DNA of 64,000 nucleotides from Monosporascus cannonballus (taxonomy: Eukaryota; Ascomycota; Sordariomycetes; Xylariales), in assembly GCA_004154925.1 (NCBI GenBank), contig QJNS01000020.1:310001-374000 (forward strand), in the 5' to 3' direction. The notes beneath the pieces were generated by a model. That model did not search any database and had not been told where the DNA came from. It saw only the letters and a list, made by a program, of their open reading frames with translations. Below are positions 34,435 to 48,054 of this stretch, piece by piece. Each line of letters starts with the position of its first letter. The stretch's first letter is position 1. A program made the position numbers and the translations under genes.

Positions 34435-34745
34435 GAAGGAGAGGTAAAAAATATCTATCTCCGGAAGCTCGTACGACAATTGTGGCCGCATATTTGGACA
34501 ATACAGTTATAAGAGACTATGCTAATCGATTTAAGTGTTACTGTAATACCGTTATCAATATAATTAAAAGGTATCGCAAAACCGGAAACTTTAACGACCA
34601 CGCTTATCCTGGGGCCAAGCCGAAAGTTAATATATTAAAGGGTCGATTAATCGTCAAAATCGTTACAAAATTTCCTAAAATATACGTTAAAGCTTTTAAA
34701 CAAAATCCAAAAAAACTAGTATTTCGATATACTGCAAAATATTAA
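34435..34745 (+). pseudogene. Tc1 family B transposase, N-terminal part
   Basis: The longest open stretch starts at 34482 (GTG) and the same frame is open upstream with RRGKKYLSPEART. It shows the paired helix-turn-helix layout of Tc1 transposases: a first helix region, then RYRKTGNFNDHAYPG and a second basic region. It ends at a TAA at 34743-34745, within what should be the linker. It was probably DNA-binding when intact; the catalytic part lies at 40.6 kb. Confidence 0.8.
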
Positions 34746-35132
34746 TTTGCTTTCTTAAGAAATAAAACTTTTACCATTAAAAGTTTATCGGTCGGATTTA
34801 TTAATTGTCGAAATTAATAATCAAAATATTATTTTTATTATTATTAAAAAATTAATAAAAATATATATATATCAAATATATGTATTAATCGCGCGTTAAT
34901 ATCTGTAATATAAGATTATTATTCCGATAAATATAATGTTATTTCTAATACTTTAAATTTTTCGAGATAAGTATAGTATTATTTCGAAAAAAATATAACT
35001 GCTGAATAGTTAATATAACGGATTATAAGCGTCTGGACGTTACGTTAATAATATATGGCTTTATTTATAAAGACAGAAGGTCCGAATTAATTATTATAGA
35101 TCGAAATACCGATTTCGTACGTAAAAGTTATC

Positions 35133-35295
35133 TGTCAGATATAAGGGACATCAGTTGTATATGTATTCATAACTAGTTACAGGTGCTCTAAAACGCACAC
35201 TGCACTTTAAGGTAATCTAGTCCCGGAACATATATATTCCGACCTAAGGAAATCTTCCGTATATGGAATATTAAAGCACCCCCTGCTAACTGACA
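35133..35295 (-). repeat. 3' LTR of the copia element
   Basis: 163 bp, TGTCAGATATAAGG ... CTAACTGACA, direct repeat of 40432-40594. It is less AT-rich than the element interior. Confidence 0.93.
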
Positions 35296-38200
35296 TACTC
35301 TCTTAACACCTTAAAGCATTTACGGTATTAATTGTTATAACTCCTAGAGCCACAGTTATCTATTTTATTTTTCCTCCGGCGATTAAATTTTTCTAATTAG
35401 CTAATTCCTTTGTTAAAATTTTTCGTAAAGCGTTTTTCCGCTAATTAAAGATTTTCGTAATATTCATTAATTCTAGCTGCTTTTTAAAGTATTTAAAAGG
35501 TTCGTATAACAAAATTTTCGTTAAACCGTTAATTAATATATCGTCTATAAAATATAATCCATTTTAATCAAATTCTTTTTTGCGGTTTATCGTAATTAAT
35601 GATTATATATATTTATATGCCGCAATTTTATTATTAATAAGGTAATATCGGTGTTAATAAGCCGTATAATTTATTAGTTATTATAATATATATTTAACGG
35701 TCCTATATCTAAAATAATTCTAAATTTTTTAATTAATCGAAAATTAAATAATTCTTTTTTACAATTTACGCAAAGGATAATAATACCGTTTTTGTTATAA
35801 AAATAATCACTATATTTTACTTATTCGCCCGCTATCCTATTATTTTTCTAAATAATTTTATAACGTTAGCCTAGAAACTTGTTCGGTTGATTATATTATC
35901 CGTAAATAAAACGTTATTCCAAGTATTCAATAAATTTTTACTCCCGAACTATAACGCCAGCGCTTTAATTCCGATCAGATATAATATAATTCGGTCGGTA
36001 ACTTTATAATATATATCGTTAGGGTTTAAGTTAAATCGGGTAAATTGGAATACCGTAAAAGATATATCGGGTCGTATATTAACTATTACGAAAAAAAAAT
36101 CGATCTTTTTTTAATATTTATTAACAAAGCTTAAATAAGCCAAATTAAGATTTGGCAATAATTTAATGCCAGTTATAGGTATTTTTAAAAAGTTATTTAA
36201 TTTTTTTTAGATACTAAATTAACCAGTTTATTTATAAAGTCGGATTAAGATAACCAGATTTTCTTATTAAATTTGTCTTTAATCACTTCGATACCGAAAA
36301 ACCATTATAGGTTTTTACTCCTTATTAAAATATACCGTTTCTATATTTATTGGATTAACTAATTGACGAGGTTTTAATTTTTTCGTAATATGCTATTATA
36401 ATATCGTCCACAAAAAAGGTAATATTTTCTAACAAATAAAATATTAAAGTTCTTAAGGAACAGGGTTAAATCCTAATTTTTTAAACGTTCTAATAAAATC
36501 CTTCTGCTATAACAAAAATAACTCCCTTAATTTATATAATACCTTCTTAATTAGGAAAATCTTGTTACGTTACGGGCATCTTAAAGGCGTTTTTATATAT
36601 ATTTCGTAAAATAAATTAACATTTATAAAAACGTTTACAACATTATATTATTTAAGCTTTAGGTTGAACTTAACCGTAATAACGATTAAAGCTCGAAACG
36701 ATTTTTTAACAAAAGTAATTACGTATATATCGTTATAAACGGTTTTAAATTATTAATTACTTCGTATAATAAAATAAGCTTTATATTTTTAAAATTAGCC
36801 ATATTTATTAAACTTGTAAACGTATACCTATATATATCTTAAAACTTATTTTTTTAAATAAAAAACTGATTAACGGCTTTTTAAAATCGTATCTTTTTAT
36901 AATTTTACAAATAAGCTTTTTCGGTTTTGCGGAATATCTCTTTTAACGGGTATATACTTAACCTTTTATGGCCTTACGGCAGTAGCAATAAATTATGCCT
37001 ATATATCCGGTTTTATAACCTAAATACCTGTTTATATATTAAGATATTATTATTTTTTGGGTTAAAATAACGCGTATTGCGAATAATTAATTTCGTTAAA
37101 TTTCCGTAATTTATCAGCTAGTTATCGTATGTACTTACAAACAGGATTAAACCTCCTATATTAAATACGGCTTTTTATATTTTATATTCGTTTCGGATAA
37201 TACTTTTTTAATACGGAACATACGGGGAGTTTATGTTTACAACCCGTGGGGTACTTTCGTTTTTTACTATTATTCTGGATTGAACAATATAAAGGAAACT
37301 TAAGGTTATTTTTATATTTTCCGTCGGCGTAATAATCGTAATAATTATTAAAGTAAACGTTGGTAACGGTAATAATGTAAAAGACGGAAATAATTCGAAT
37401 ATAACGGTCGTATAAAAATAATTAATCCCTTACGAACAAACTTATTTTTTCTTATTCCTTACGTATTTTATGCAAATATCTTTTTAAAATCATTTTTTAT
37501 TTAACCGGTAATTAAATTATTTCATTTAGGTTTTTATATTTTTTTATATATAAATTAAAAAGCTATCGTTTTAATTAAATATTTTTATTTATTGAAGTAA
37601 TTTTTGTAATTTTTCTTTTATAATATATTAAAAATTATTTTTTAAGTTTTTAATATTACTTGAAAAAATAACATTTTTGTTAAATTATATATTTCGAATA
37701 ATAATAACCTTATTAATTAATAGGTTCCAAATTTCGTATATATTTGTAAATCGGTAACCGACGAAATAACCGATTTACGTTTTAAGATTTAACTTTTAAA
37801 ATTTTTATTTTTTCTTTATAACGGTAATTATTATAACGTAAATCATATAACCATATATTCGTAAGTAAATTTATTAAGACTTTCGATTAAACATTATAAC
37901 GCCGTTTTTATATATTAAATAAATATAATAAACTTTGTATAGATTTTGCTAAAAAATTGCGTATTTAGAAATACGATTATATAAATATACAGCCGTTTTA
38001 AAAATATATATAATTAAAAACGAAAATAATTTAACCTTATTTCGTATCGTAATGGCTTTTTTTGATTATACCTTTTAAGCGTTTTATACCATTATTTTAA
38101 GCCTAAATATATAATATTAAATGTTTAAATTTAACATTAAAAAACGATTAAAACATATTTCGAAGTTAATAATGTTTTAAGATTTCGTTATCGCATTCGA

Positions 38201-40431
38201 TCACTTATAAAAAAACCTTATCTTAATTTTTTAAATCTTTTAAAAAATATCGAAACGTTATAATTAATATATCCTATTTTCGGTTTTTAAGATAAATATC
38301 CTAAATAAAACCTAAATATTTGTCGGTAATAAATATAACGTATTTATATTTTTAAGGTCTTTTTCAAAATCTATAAAATCAATAATAATTCTTTATCTTA
38401 ATCGGGATACTCCTTTTTTTGGCTTACGGCGTATTAGCCTTTTAACCTTCGCCTTATTACATATTTGGTATTCGATTATTATAAAACCTTTTAGGCGGAT
38501 TCTTTTCGTATAAGACTACAATTAAACGATTATTTCGGGTTTTAAATATCCTAATCTTAAATGCTATATAATACCGTTACCAATTTGTAATATTTTCGTT
38601 ATCCACGAATTAACGTTTCGTTTATAAGTTATTAAAATTATATAAATAATTATTCCGTTAATATTTTCAATAACAAATTAATCAAATTTATGTATTAACG
38701 TAATAATTACTTAATTATATTTATTTGGAATAAAATTATGAATCCTTTGGTTATTTTATTAATAATTCTTTTTTCGGAACTGCTAGAAAAATACAAGATT
38801 ATATACGAAACTTTTATAATATATTATATCGTACAAATATAACGTTTTCGTACCGCTAAAACTTCAAAAAACTACATTAACCTTTTCGTACCCTTTAATC
38901 GAAACGAAATTATTACCTGCGTATACCCCGTTATCTTATACAAGAAGTTTAAAATTTAAGAATTTATTAATTAAGTTAAAAATATATATCATAAACCTTA
39001 AGTCCAAAATAACTAAATTTCTAAAAAGGTAAAATAAAATATTTATGGCGTTACGTTAATTAATAATCAAAAAATATGTTAATATTTGTCGTATTTTTTA
39101 AAAAAATTAATTTATCTTTTATATAATAAGTTTTTTTATAATTTTCGATAGGCGATCGATTTCTTCTTTTAAAAACTAATCAGCGAAAATTCGTCCTTAA
39201 ATATATATTATTACCTGATCGTTAAAACGAAAACCTTTTAAAAGTTTCCCAGAAAATATATAATAGTAATTAAATATATAATAACTAATTAAAAACGTTT
39301 TATAACGGGTACCTTATATATTTAATTTTTAACGCTTTCGTTTATTACCGTTTCGGTCCGTATAAAACTTTTACGGGTACCTTATTTCGGCCCATAACTT
39401 AAGATTCTTTCTTACGGTTAAAATTTAATATTTTTAGGATCTTCCTAATTAAAATCGTTTTAATTAAGGAAATTTACAAATATTTCGTAATATAAATATA
39501 GAATAGGGCATAACTTAATAATTTAGAAAATTAACTACTGCTTTTTGGAAATTAATCGTACCGTTATCGATTTCGATTTTTTTTATTATCTGAAAAATAA
39601 TAATCCATATCCTAATTATAAGGGCTAATATTATACATAAATCGTTAACGTATATAATCGTCGTTTGCGTTTTTAAAATATTATATTATTATTCTAAAGT
39701 TATAATCTCTTGTTATTTTACGATTTATTTATTTAACCTTTTGCCAAATTTCGAAATTTACTTTAACGTTTCGCAATATTTTCGTTAAGTATTAATTAAA
39801 AGCCTGCTATTATACATCTTATTTAATTCGCCTAAGTTAGTATACTATTTTCGTAAATTCTTTCTTAAAAGAAAATTACTTTTTTTAATCGCTGGAAATA
39901 CCGACTTTAAGACTTATTTCGTAAAGTCGTTAATATTTTTGCGAGAAATGTCGTACTTCCGATTTTTGTAAATATACGCCGTAAAATTCTGATTATAAGC
40001 TTATTTATTTTCAATCGTTATTTTAAAAGTATTCGGTAAATAATTAATATAATTGATTTTTTCAGTAATTTCTTTAGAGAATATAAATATGGACAAGGAA
40101 CCGCTTAAGGTATTAATTCGTATCGTATAACGGATTCGTTTCTTTAAGTAAGACATTATATTAAGTTCTGTAAGTTTAAAAAATTATTAAAGCTTTTAAT
40201 TAGGATCGATATAATTCCAAGTACTAAGTGCATATACTTTAAATTAGAATTTGCCTTTAACACGATCCTAGTCCTTAGGTCTCTTATAAATAACGAAGGA
40301 CGTTAACGGTATGGTCGTTATTATTATTATTAGCGTATTTCGATAATTACAACTGATATACAGCTTATATCGTCTTAGCAGCAGCTAATTAATTAATATA
40401 TGCTTTAAATTAAGCGAATAAGATTTTTAAT

Positions 40432-40594
40432 TGTTAGATATAAAGGATATTAGTTGTATATATATTCATAACTAGTTGTAGATGCTTTAAAACGCGTACT
40501 GTACTTTAAGGTGATCTAATCTCGGAACATATATGTTCCGATCAGAGGGAATCTTCCGTATATGGGGTGCTAGAGCACCTCCTGCTAGCTGACA
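40432..40594 (-). repeat. 5' LTR of the copia element
   Basis: 163 bp, TGTTAGATATAAAGG ... CTAGCTGACA, followed by the target duplication TTATC. Confidence 0.93.
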
Positions 40595-40908
40595 TTATCC
40601 TTCCGAAAGCTATATTTTAGTTTTTAAAAAACCCTTTTTCCAGTATATTAATTTGAGAAGTTTTATTAATAAAATAACGCGAAAATATATAAATTCAGGA
40701 AAATAATAACGTAATTTGAAATATACAGGATACGGCTAATCGAATAACTTATTTAGAGTTCGGATATAAACTATATCGAATACGTATAGAAATATATAAA
40801 AACGATTTCTATAAAAATTATCTTAACGTTTACGAATTCAAAAATAACGCAAAAAATCGTATTATATTAGCAGAATGGATTAAAGAAACGTAATAGATAA
40901 TTCTCCAA

Positions 40909-41342
40909 TGTGACGGCTAGGAAGTTTAACCAACTATTAAACCTTAGTTATACGGGTTTATGTTGGCAGGAATATCGTAGGAATCTGAGAAATAAATATG
41001 ATAATCGTATTACGTCTTATAATTCTAAAGGTGTCTTAAGTAACGAATTGTTATTAATAAATGTTGCAAATTAATACTATCTAAACTATGGAAATAATAA
41101 ATATATATATATTCTCCTACGTCTCGTTAAATCCCTTAAGTCATTCTGGATTTATATCGGATAACTGTATAGATCTCGTTAAATCCTTTGAATTACTTCG
41201 GATCCATATCGGATAACTGCATAAATCTCGTTAAATTCCTTAAATTATTCCAGATCCATATTACGTAATTCTAACCCACTTAGGTCCTGTTTCGGTTATC
41301 AAATAACCGTTTTCGAGACCCTCTCTTAGTTGGGTCATAATA
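40909..41342 (-). repeat. 3' LTR of the outer gypsy element, with three 52-bp tandem units
   Basis: Starts TGTGACGGCTAGG and ends GGGTCATAATA. Tandem units of 52 bp begin at 41123, 41175 and 41227. The partner LTR has only two units, which accounts exactly for the 52-bp length difference. Confidence 0.9.
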
Positions 41343-43304
41343 CGATTTCTTTTTTCCTTAAATTTTATCCTTAAGATTTTTTTAGTAAATTTCTCCTTCG
41401 CCTATTACCATATCCGGCCGAATTACTAAAAATCGCAAACGTATTAACCAAAAAGAAAAACGCGAAATTTTGGCTTTTTTTATTTTTAATTCCGATTTTG
41501 AAATTATACTTTATACGCCCAATTTTCGTACTGGCGATTTCTACACTATATCGGATAATATAACGCATTATTAACAATATATTCTGAAAAAACGTTATTA
41601 CGACAGTTCTAATATTTCTTTTCCCTCCTTAAATAACAATAAAAAATAAAACGTTTTTAATTGAAAGAATTTTCCGCCCGATAATATCTTCGTAATATTC
41701 GTCAAAAGTTATTAACAATATTTCGTCATTTGGACGAAATATTATTTCGTTTAAAGCGTTTTCGTACTTAAGAAAATTCTTTTCGCAAAAAAGGTATAAA
41801 AATAATTAACCGAGATCTTTAATCTCTGAATAAACTGGAAAAAAAAGTTAAAAAAAAACGTAAACGTTTAAAAACCGAACTTCGCATTACGTTCTCCGAA
41901 TAATCTTATTCCTCCGATCCTATCGTAAACGTAAATTAGGGCGCAATTATCTCCGGTAACTCCGTCGTTATTAATAAAAATTCTTTAATAAACGTTAAAC
42001 GCTAATAAAGTTCTTAACGAGTTCCCAGATATTCTCGGAATTCGGGTACTTTTTTCATTTAATCAAATACTAGGTAAATTTATCTTATTTTCGCATATTG
42101 AAAATTTTCCTTATGTCGTATACTTATATATCTTTTATTTTCATATCGTTTTATACCGTATATACCTTAATTATATCTATTATTAACTCGAACAAAAAAA
42201 CGTAAAAAATTAAATAGTATTTAACTTTAAATAAAAGTTATAATTAATAATTATTTTCTGAGATTTTCTTAATAATTTTATATAAACCGATATATTTAAA
42301 ATCGAAATGTTTATTAGGTCGTTTAGTTTAGATATTTTTGATAATAAGAAAAACATTTCCTCTTTTTCAAAAATTAATCCTTTTAATTTTTCTGGTTATA
42401 ATATTTACTTATTTAGTTACGTACGAATTCCAGTTCTATTTTTATTTTTAAGGTAATTATCATAATTATTTTAACGTAAGAATTATTTTAACATTAATTA
42501 GGCCGTTATCGCGTACCCTTTTCTAAATTTTTAAAATAAAACCAAAATTTATATTCGCTAATATTATTTTAATAATTTCGTAATAATTAATACGATAAGC
42601 TAATTACGCGATTAATAATTTCTTAACCTTATTATTCTATTCGTAATTAATATAGCATTGTATATAAATTTCCAAAACTTAATTTATTTGTTCCATTTAT
42701 CCGTTTATTTAAAGTTTAAATACGTTAAATAATTTGTAATTTAAATTAATTTATGCTATTAGGCTTTGTTAAAATTTTAATACAAATATCGATCTTTTAT
42801 TTAAAATAATTTTTATTAATGATTCGTAAATGTTAAAAATGTTTTTAAAAAAATATATGCTATTTATTCGGCGTTTATATCCTTATAATTTGGTAAAAAA
42901 TAGAAAACTTTGGTAAATCGGTCGACGATTACGAAAATACTATCGTAATATATATGTGTAACTAAATATTTTAATATAAAAACTTTAATAATAAAATCGA
43001 ATATAACTAAATATTATAATCGCTTTATAATTAATAATAATTATAACTTTTCGTATGATTTATATCGTCGAGTTTTTATTTTGGCGTAAATATCGTATTG
43101 TCGTATAATTTTCTGTACCGTTAATTTTATTTTAAAAATGAAATATATACATTAAAACTGTTTTAAGGTTTTATAGGTTTTTAGATATCCGTATAACTAA
43201 TATTCGTATATTTTTTGTACTAAATCCTTTTAGTATTCCTTTAAAATTTATATCTTATTCGTTTTTTAGTCTTTTGAGAAATTATTATTATATTACTAGA
43301 TCTT

Positions 43305-43499
43305 CTAGTGCATATCGAAAAGTATTACCCGAATTATCATAATCTGCTGTAAACGTAAATATTCTTTTATAATAATATCGAAAATTATATAACTAATTTT
43401 AACCAATTTCTTCTTAAGGTTTAATCGTTTACTTAAAATATCTGCTCCGTTATTTTCTAAGCTTTTTCTATAAATAATAACGAAGTCGAAGTTCGCCAA
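43305..43499 (-). pseudogene. gypsy RNase H C-terminal fragment
   Basis: Open for 64 codons; FDFVIIYRKSLENNGADILS matches the conserved end of the gypsy RNase H domain (family text ends ADALSR). It belongs to the outer gypsy element. Confidence 0.85.
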
Positions 43500-46400
43500 T
43501 TTTTTCGCGTAACGAAATTATCGTCCTGTAATTTTTTAGTCGTAATAAATCGGGTAAGGTTTTAATAATCCGTATAAACCTTAATTTAATACAAACTTCT
43601 CTTTAAAAAATACCTAAATTTTCGAAATGCTATAATAATGGCCATAAATTCCTTATTTAAAATACCGTAATTAAGTTCGGCTTTTTTTAACTTATACGAA
43701 AAAAATGTAATAAGGTATAATTTGCCTTAATTATTTCGTTATGCGATTACTATACCTAATACGTAATCCGAAATATCGGTTTTTAGTTTAACGAAACGGT
43801 TTAAATTATATATAATTAGTACTGGTTCGCTAGTAATCGTATTTTTAATATTTTAAAATATCTTTTTTTTTTCGTAAAATGCGTTAAAAGTATAATTAAT
43901 TTATTAAAGTTTCGAATAAACTTCCTATAATAATTAGCAAATCCAAAAAATACCTATACCTCCTTAATTATTATTAACGTTTACTATTTTATAACTGTAA
44001 CGATTTTCTTAAAGTTTATTTTAATATATTCTAGGGTAATAATATATCCTAAATATTTTACTTGTTATTTGTGGAATTAACTTTTTTCTGCGTTAATATA
44101 TAACCTTATGTCCTATAAAACTTAAAGAACTTTATAAAAATATTTTACGTATATTCTTTCCGTTTTTAAAAAAATAAGAATATTATCAAAATAACATATG
44201 AATAAAATATCGAGATATTTTCGTAATACGTAATTTATTATCCGTTAGAAAATTGTTAATACGTTCGTAAATCCAATTAATATAACCAAATACTTAAATA
44301 ATCTATATTTCGTTTTAAAAGTTATTTTTTATTTATATCTTTTTTTAATCTTAATAAGGTTATATTTATCTTTAAAATCAAATGTTATAAATTATTTGGT
44401 TTCGTAAAGATAGTTTTTTTATCTTTGTAATTAAGGATAATAATATTCGATTTTTAACAGTAATATCGTTTAATTATCCATAATTAACTACAAATTACAT
44501 TTTCTCGTTCTTTTTAAGTACGAAAAATATTAGGTAACTTACAAGTAATTTCGAAAATCGAATTTTCCTTTTCTATAACCGATTTTCCAGGTATTTTCTG
44601 AAAGTACGTAACTCGTTTCTTTTAAAGTTATAAATAAAGTAAAACTTTGTAGAAGATCCTTTTTTAAGAATTATCTTATAAATTTATTCGTTATATTTTA
44701 ATAATTTCGTATCGAATTCCTTTTTAAAAACTACTTATACCTATAATATTATAACAATATATTAATTAGATGTTCTAACTTTTAAAGTTGCTATTATTGT
44801 AAATCGTTATTTAATTGCTTTAATCATATTCTAATAATAATAATATTACGTTATATTTTTCTTTAATACCCGTTCTTTTTCTTATATTTTATCTTTTTAT
44901 ATAATAAGGTTTTTATCGTATTTTTATACTTGCATTCGTCGTTATTATTAATCGAATATTAAAATCTTAATTTTTCTTTTTTTCGTTTATTAATAGAAAA
45001 TAAAACAAACTTTATTTAATTAATTTTTCCGTTAATTTAAATTCCGTATTAACGTATTTATAGTAATCCTAAAATCATATCGTAAATCTTAAATTAAATA
45101 ATATCGAAATTAATTATTTAATATTGTTTTTAAATAAAAACCTCGAAATAATTAATTTTACGTATAATATTTCCGTTATTATAAGCAAATTCCTAATTTT
45201 CGATATTTATTGTTATATAGGGTTTTAACTTATATCTCTATTGTAATTTAAACTTATTAATTATATCTAGTACAATATAATTCCCGTTTAAAGCTTCGTA
45301 ATTCACTATTACGGTATACCAGTACGTTTCGATTCGTATATCCAAAGTAATAAGATTATTAACGTTTTTTATCGTTATGTTTAAAACCCTATTTAAGAAT
45401 TCTCTTTAATTTCTTTAAGTTTTGTTATTTTACGGCTTTCTTATAAATAACCTTTTTCTTTTAACTTTTGTTCGAGTTTATCGAGCCTTTTTTGTATTTT
45501 TTTCGTTTAACGCGTCGAGCTGCTATATTTATCGTTATTGTCGGGGTATTATTCCTTTAAGCTATGTTAATTGTTCTTAATTCTGTTATAATTTCTTTTC
45601 TTATCGAATAAATTATTCTTTTATATTTATAATTATATCTTATTATGCGTTATCTGAATTATCGTTTTAAAGATCTCTTATAAATTAATACATTTCTTTC
45701 TTAATGGCCTTTTTTTCGTAAAGATTTATAATATATACCAATTAAAAATAAAAATTTATAATAACTGTTTAATAATATTTTTATATTATGCGCTAAACTT
45801 ATTGTTTTTCCGTTTAATAATTATATTACTGGTAATAATAAAAGAGGTTTTCTTATAGGCATTATCTTCTTTCGGGCCAGCTTTTTATTTCGGCCAGTTA
45901 TTAAATATATTTTAAAGTTATAATTCGAAAATATCGATATTATTATTTATCCTTTTTATTATTTCCGGTACAATTTAAAAATTCGAATTTTTCGTAATAT
46001 ATGCGGATAATTCGTATATAAATATATTATTTTTCGTAATCGAAATATTTTCTTCGTCGACAATATATAACGTACATTTTGCCATATCGATCGGGAATTC
46101 CGAAACAGATTTCTTTTATCCAATCCTGGTATTCGCGTCATTATCCTTATAATATTTCTTATTACGTTTGTAATATTGTTAAGCCAGTTTTCTGGATGTT
46201 TGCATTTCTTATTAAATTTCTTATCGTAATGGTCCTTATTGGACCCTTTATCATAAAGGACCTAGTGTATATTTAGGCTAAATTATATTAATAAATTTGC
46301 TTTCGTCCTTTTAGTTTTCTTTAAATTATCTCTTAGGTATTGGTTTCCAGTTATCTTAATGAGGCTTTTTAGGTATCTTATACCATATTACCTTATATTC

Positions 46401-46564
46401 CATTTTATTAGAATTATAGTATTTAGTTTGACTTTAATCCTTTTTATAAGTAACTTTTAATTCCATAAATCCTGGTTCTATATTATAAAAAGTATTATTA
46501 CGTCGAAAAACGCTAATATTAGCCATATATCGGGGTTTATTATTATTTTTTCTTTTAATATTTT

Positions 46565-46693
46565 TGTAATGTAGCTGGAAGCTTGTTACATGCGCTCTTA
46601 TAAGGTAGATTTGGATGCCCAAATCCCAATTAGGGTTTGGAATTGTTGATCTTTTAGTCTTATGGTTAGCGTCACATCCTCGCTTATCTTACA
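46565..46693 (-). mobile_element. 129-bp TG...CA mini-element, copy 2
   Basis: On the - strand it starts TGTAAGATAAGCGAGG and ends CTACATTACA. AAAAT (ATTTT on +, 46560-46564 and 46694-46698) flanks it. Same length and same target as copy 1 at 15970. It lies in the outer gypsy element. An open - strand frame crossing it is a by-product. Confidence 0.9.
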
Positions 46694-46768
46694 ATTTTTA
46701 ATACGTTATATATATTATCAATCGTTAATTTTGACTGCCATAAGGATATAATCCGATAAATAATTAGG

Positions 46769-47155
46769 TGTTACAACCCAAGTCAACTGGGCCTGCGAAA
46801 ACGGTCCAGCCAAGATCACAAAGTTACGTTAGTTCAGGGTCACGTAATTAATGCTTAACGGGTCTCAACTAAGCACGACTAAGCAGCACTAAGCAACTGC
46901 TTAGCAGGGCTTTACTAAGCAAAGATAAGCAATAATAAAGGGATTAAGATATATACGTTTATTATTTTTATAATTTAAATAATACCAACTTATAATACTT
47001 ATTAATACTAATTGCTTGCAATACGCTTTTGTACCCTTAATATTATAAAACGTAATACGTTACTATATTTATTGCTTAAATTCTTACGATATTTTTATTA
47101 ACATAAACTCGTCGACTTAAGGTTTAATAATTAGTTAAACCGCTTAATTGTTATA
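46769..47155 (+). repeat. 5' LTR of the inner gypsy element
   Basis: 387 bp, starts TGTTACAACCCAAGTC and ends AATTGTTATA. The first 150 bp are nearly free of RIP, including short repeated ACTAAGCA units; the last part is strongly mutated. Confidence 0.95.
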
Positions 47156-48012
47156 CGTTACAAATTTTTATTTAATAGTACCGTTAAATTCTAAATAATA
47201 TTTAATACTATTAAAATATTAACCAGTACTTAAAAATATTTATTTAATAACTTGAAATTCGAATTCGGGAATTAGAAAAAAAAGTTCGATAACTTAGAGC
47301 TACGTTATTTACCTAAACCTTTTTCGCCTATATAAAACTTAAAAAACTAAAGCCCTATAATAAAAAAAATAATTTTGAAATTTTCTTAACTTAGGTAAGA
47401 ATTTATTTTCGTTTTTTAAACCTTAATAATCTAGCGAATATGGTTTTAATAATAAAAATATATTTAATAAAAAATACGGCTAATTAATTTAAGCTCATTA
47501 TAAAAAACTTCGTAAAAATAAAAAAATAGGATAAGGAAAATTTTATTAAGGAATTTTTTTTATTTTATATTAATTTCGAAAATAAAATATACGATAATTT
47601 CGGTAATTTAAATAAAAAATAATTTACAACCTAATAATTTTTGTAATTCCGATAAAAAAAATCCGCATTTAAATATACCGTAACTTTTAAAAGTTTTGCG
47701 GTTAAGGCCGGATAAAAAGACGATAAAATTAACGCCTTTATCGATATATTTTATAAAAAATTAAAAAATAATATAAAAAACGAAATTATTCGAATTAAGT
47801 AATTAATTACTTTAAACCGGTATATCGTAAAAGTAATTAAAATCGATAATCGATAATTTAAAAAATAATAAGAAAAAAAATAATATATTTTACGTTTAAA
47901 ATATAATAAGTCCAATTAAAAAAAACGAAACGTACCTTTTACTTTTTACGGAACGGCGTTAAGACCTATGGAATTCGGCATTACCCATAAATAAAATTAA
48001 AGCCAAATTAAA

Positions 48013-48054
48013 TACTTTAATTACGGCAAAATAGGATATAAAGTTTATATATAT
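48013..48054 (+). pseudogene. gag zinc knuckle (CCHC), RIP-altered
   Basis: Spacing is exactly CX2CX4HX4C if three TAC/TAT codons are read as Cys and one TAT as His. Each differs from the expected codon by one transition. Confidence 0.8.

Larger units (their letters stand above)
35133..40594 (-). mobile_element. Ty1/copia retrotransposon, RIP-mutated, 5.5 kb
   Basis: Direct LTRs of 163 bp (35133-35295 and 40432-40594) with TG...CA ends, flanked by TTATC at 35128-35132 and 40595-40599. On the - strand the reverse transcriptase active site FFVDDIIIA is readable at 36403-36411 and nearby, followed by a copia-like GFSV/LSQPDY block. The sense strand is -, so the 5' LTR is on the right. It is inserted in the Tc1 transposase. 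No long frame survives. Confidence 0.92.

Noticed and set aside
46434..46622. 62-codon - strand frame
   Set aside because: It runs from the 129-bp mini-element into RIP-mutated gypsy sequence and is a chance opening.
46600..46690. Resemblance of part of the 129-bp element (AGTCTTATGGTTAGCGTC) to the 5' half of a tRNA
   Set aside because: No acceptor stem pairing and the B-box-like block is on the wrong side; probably chance.
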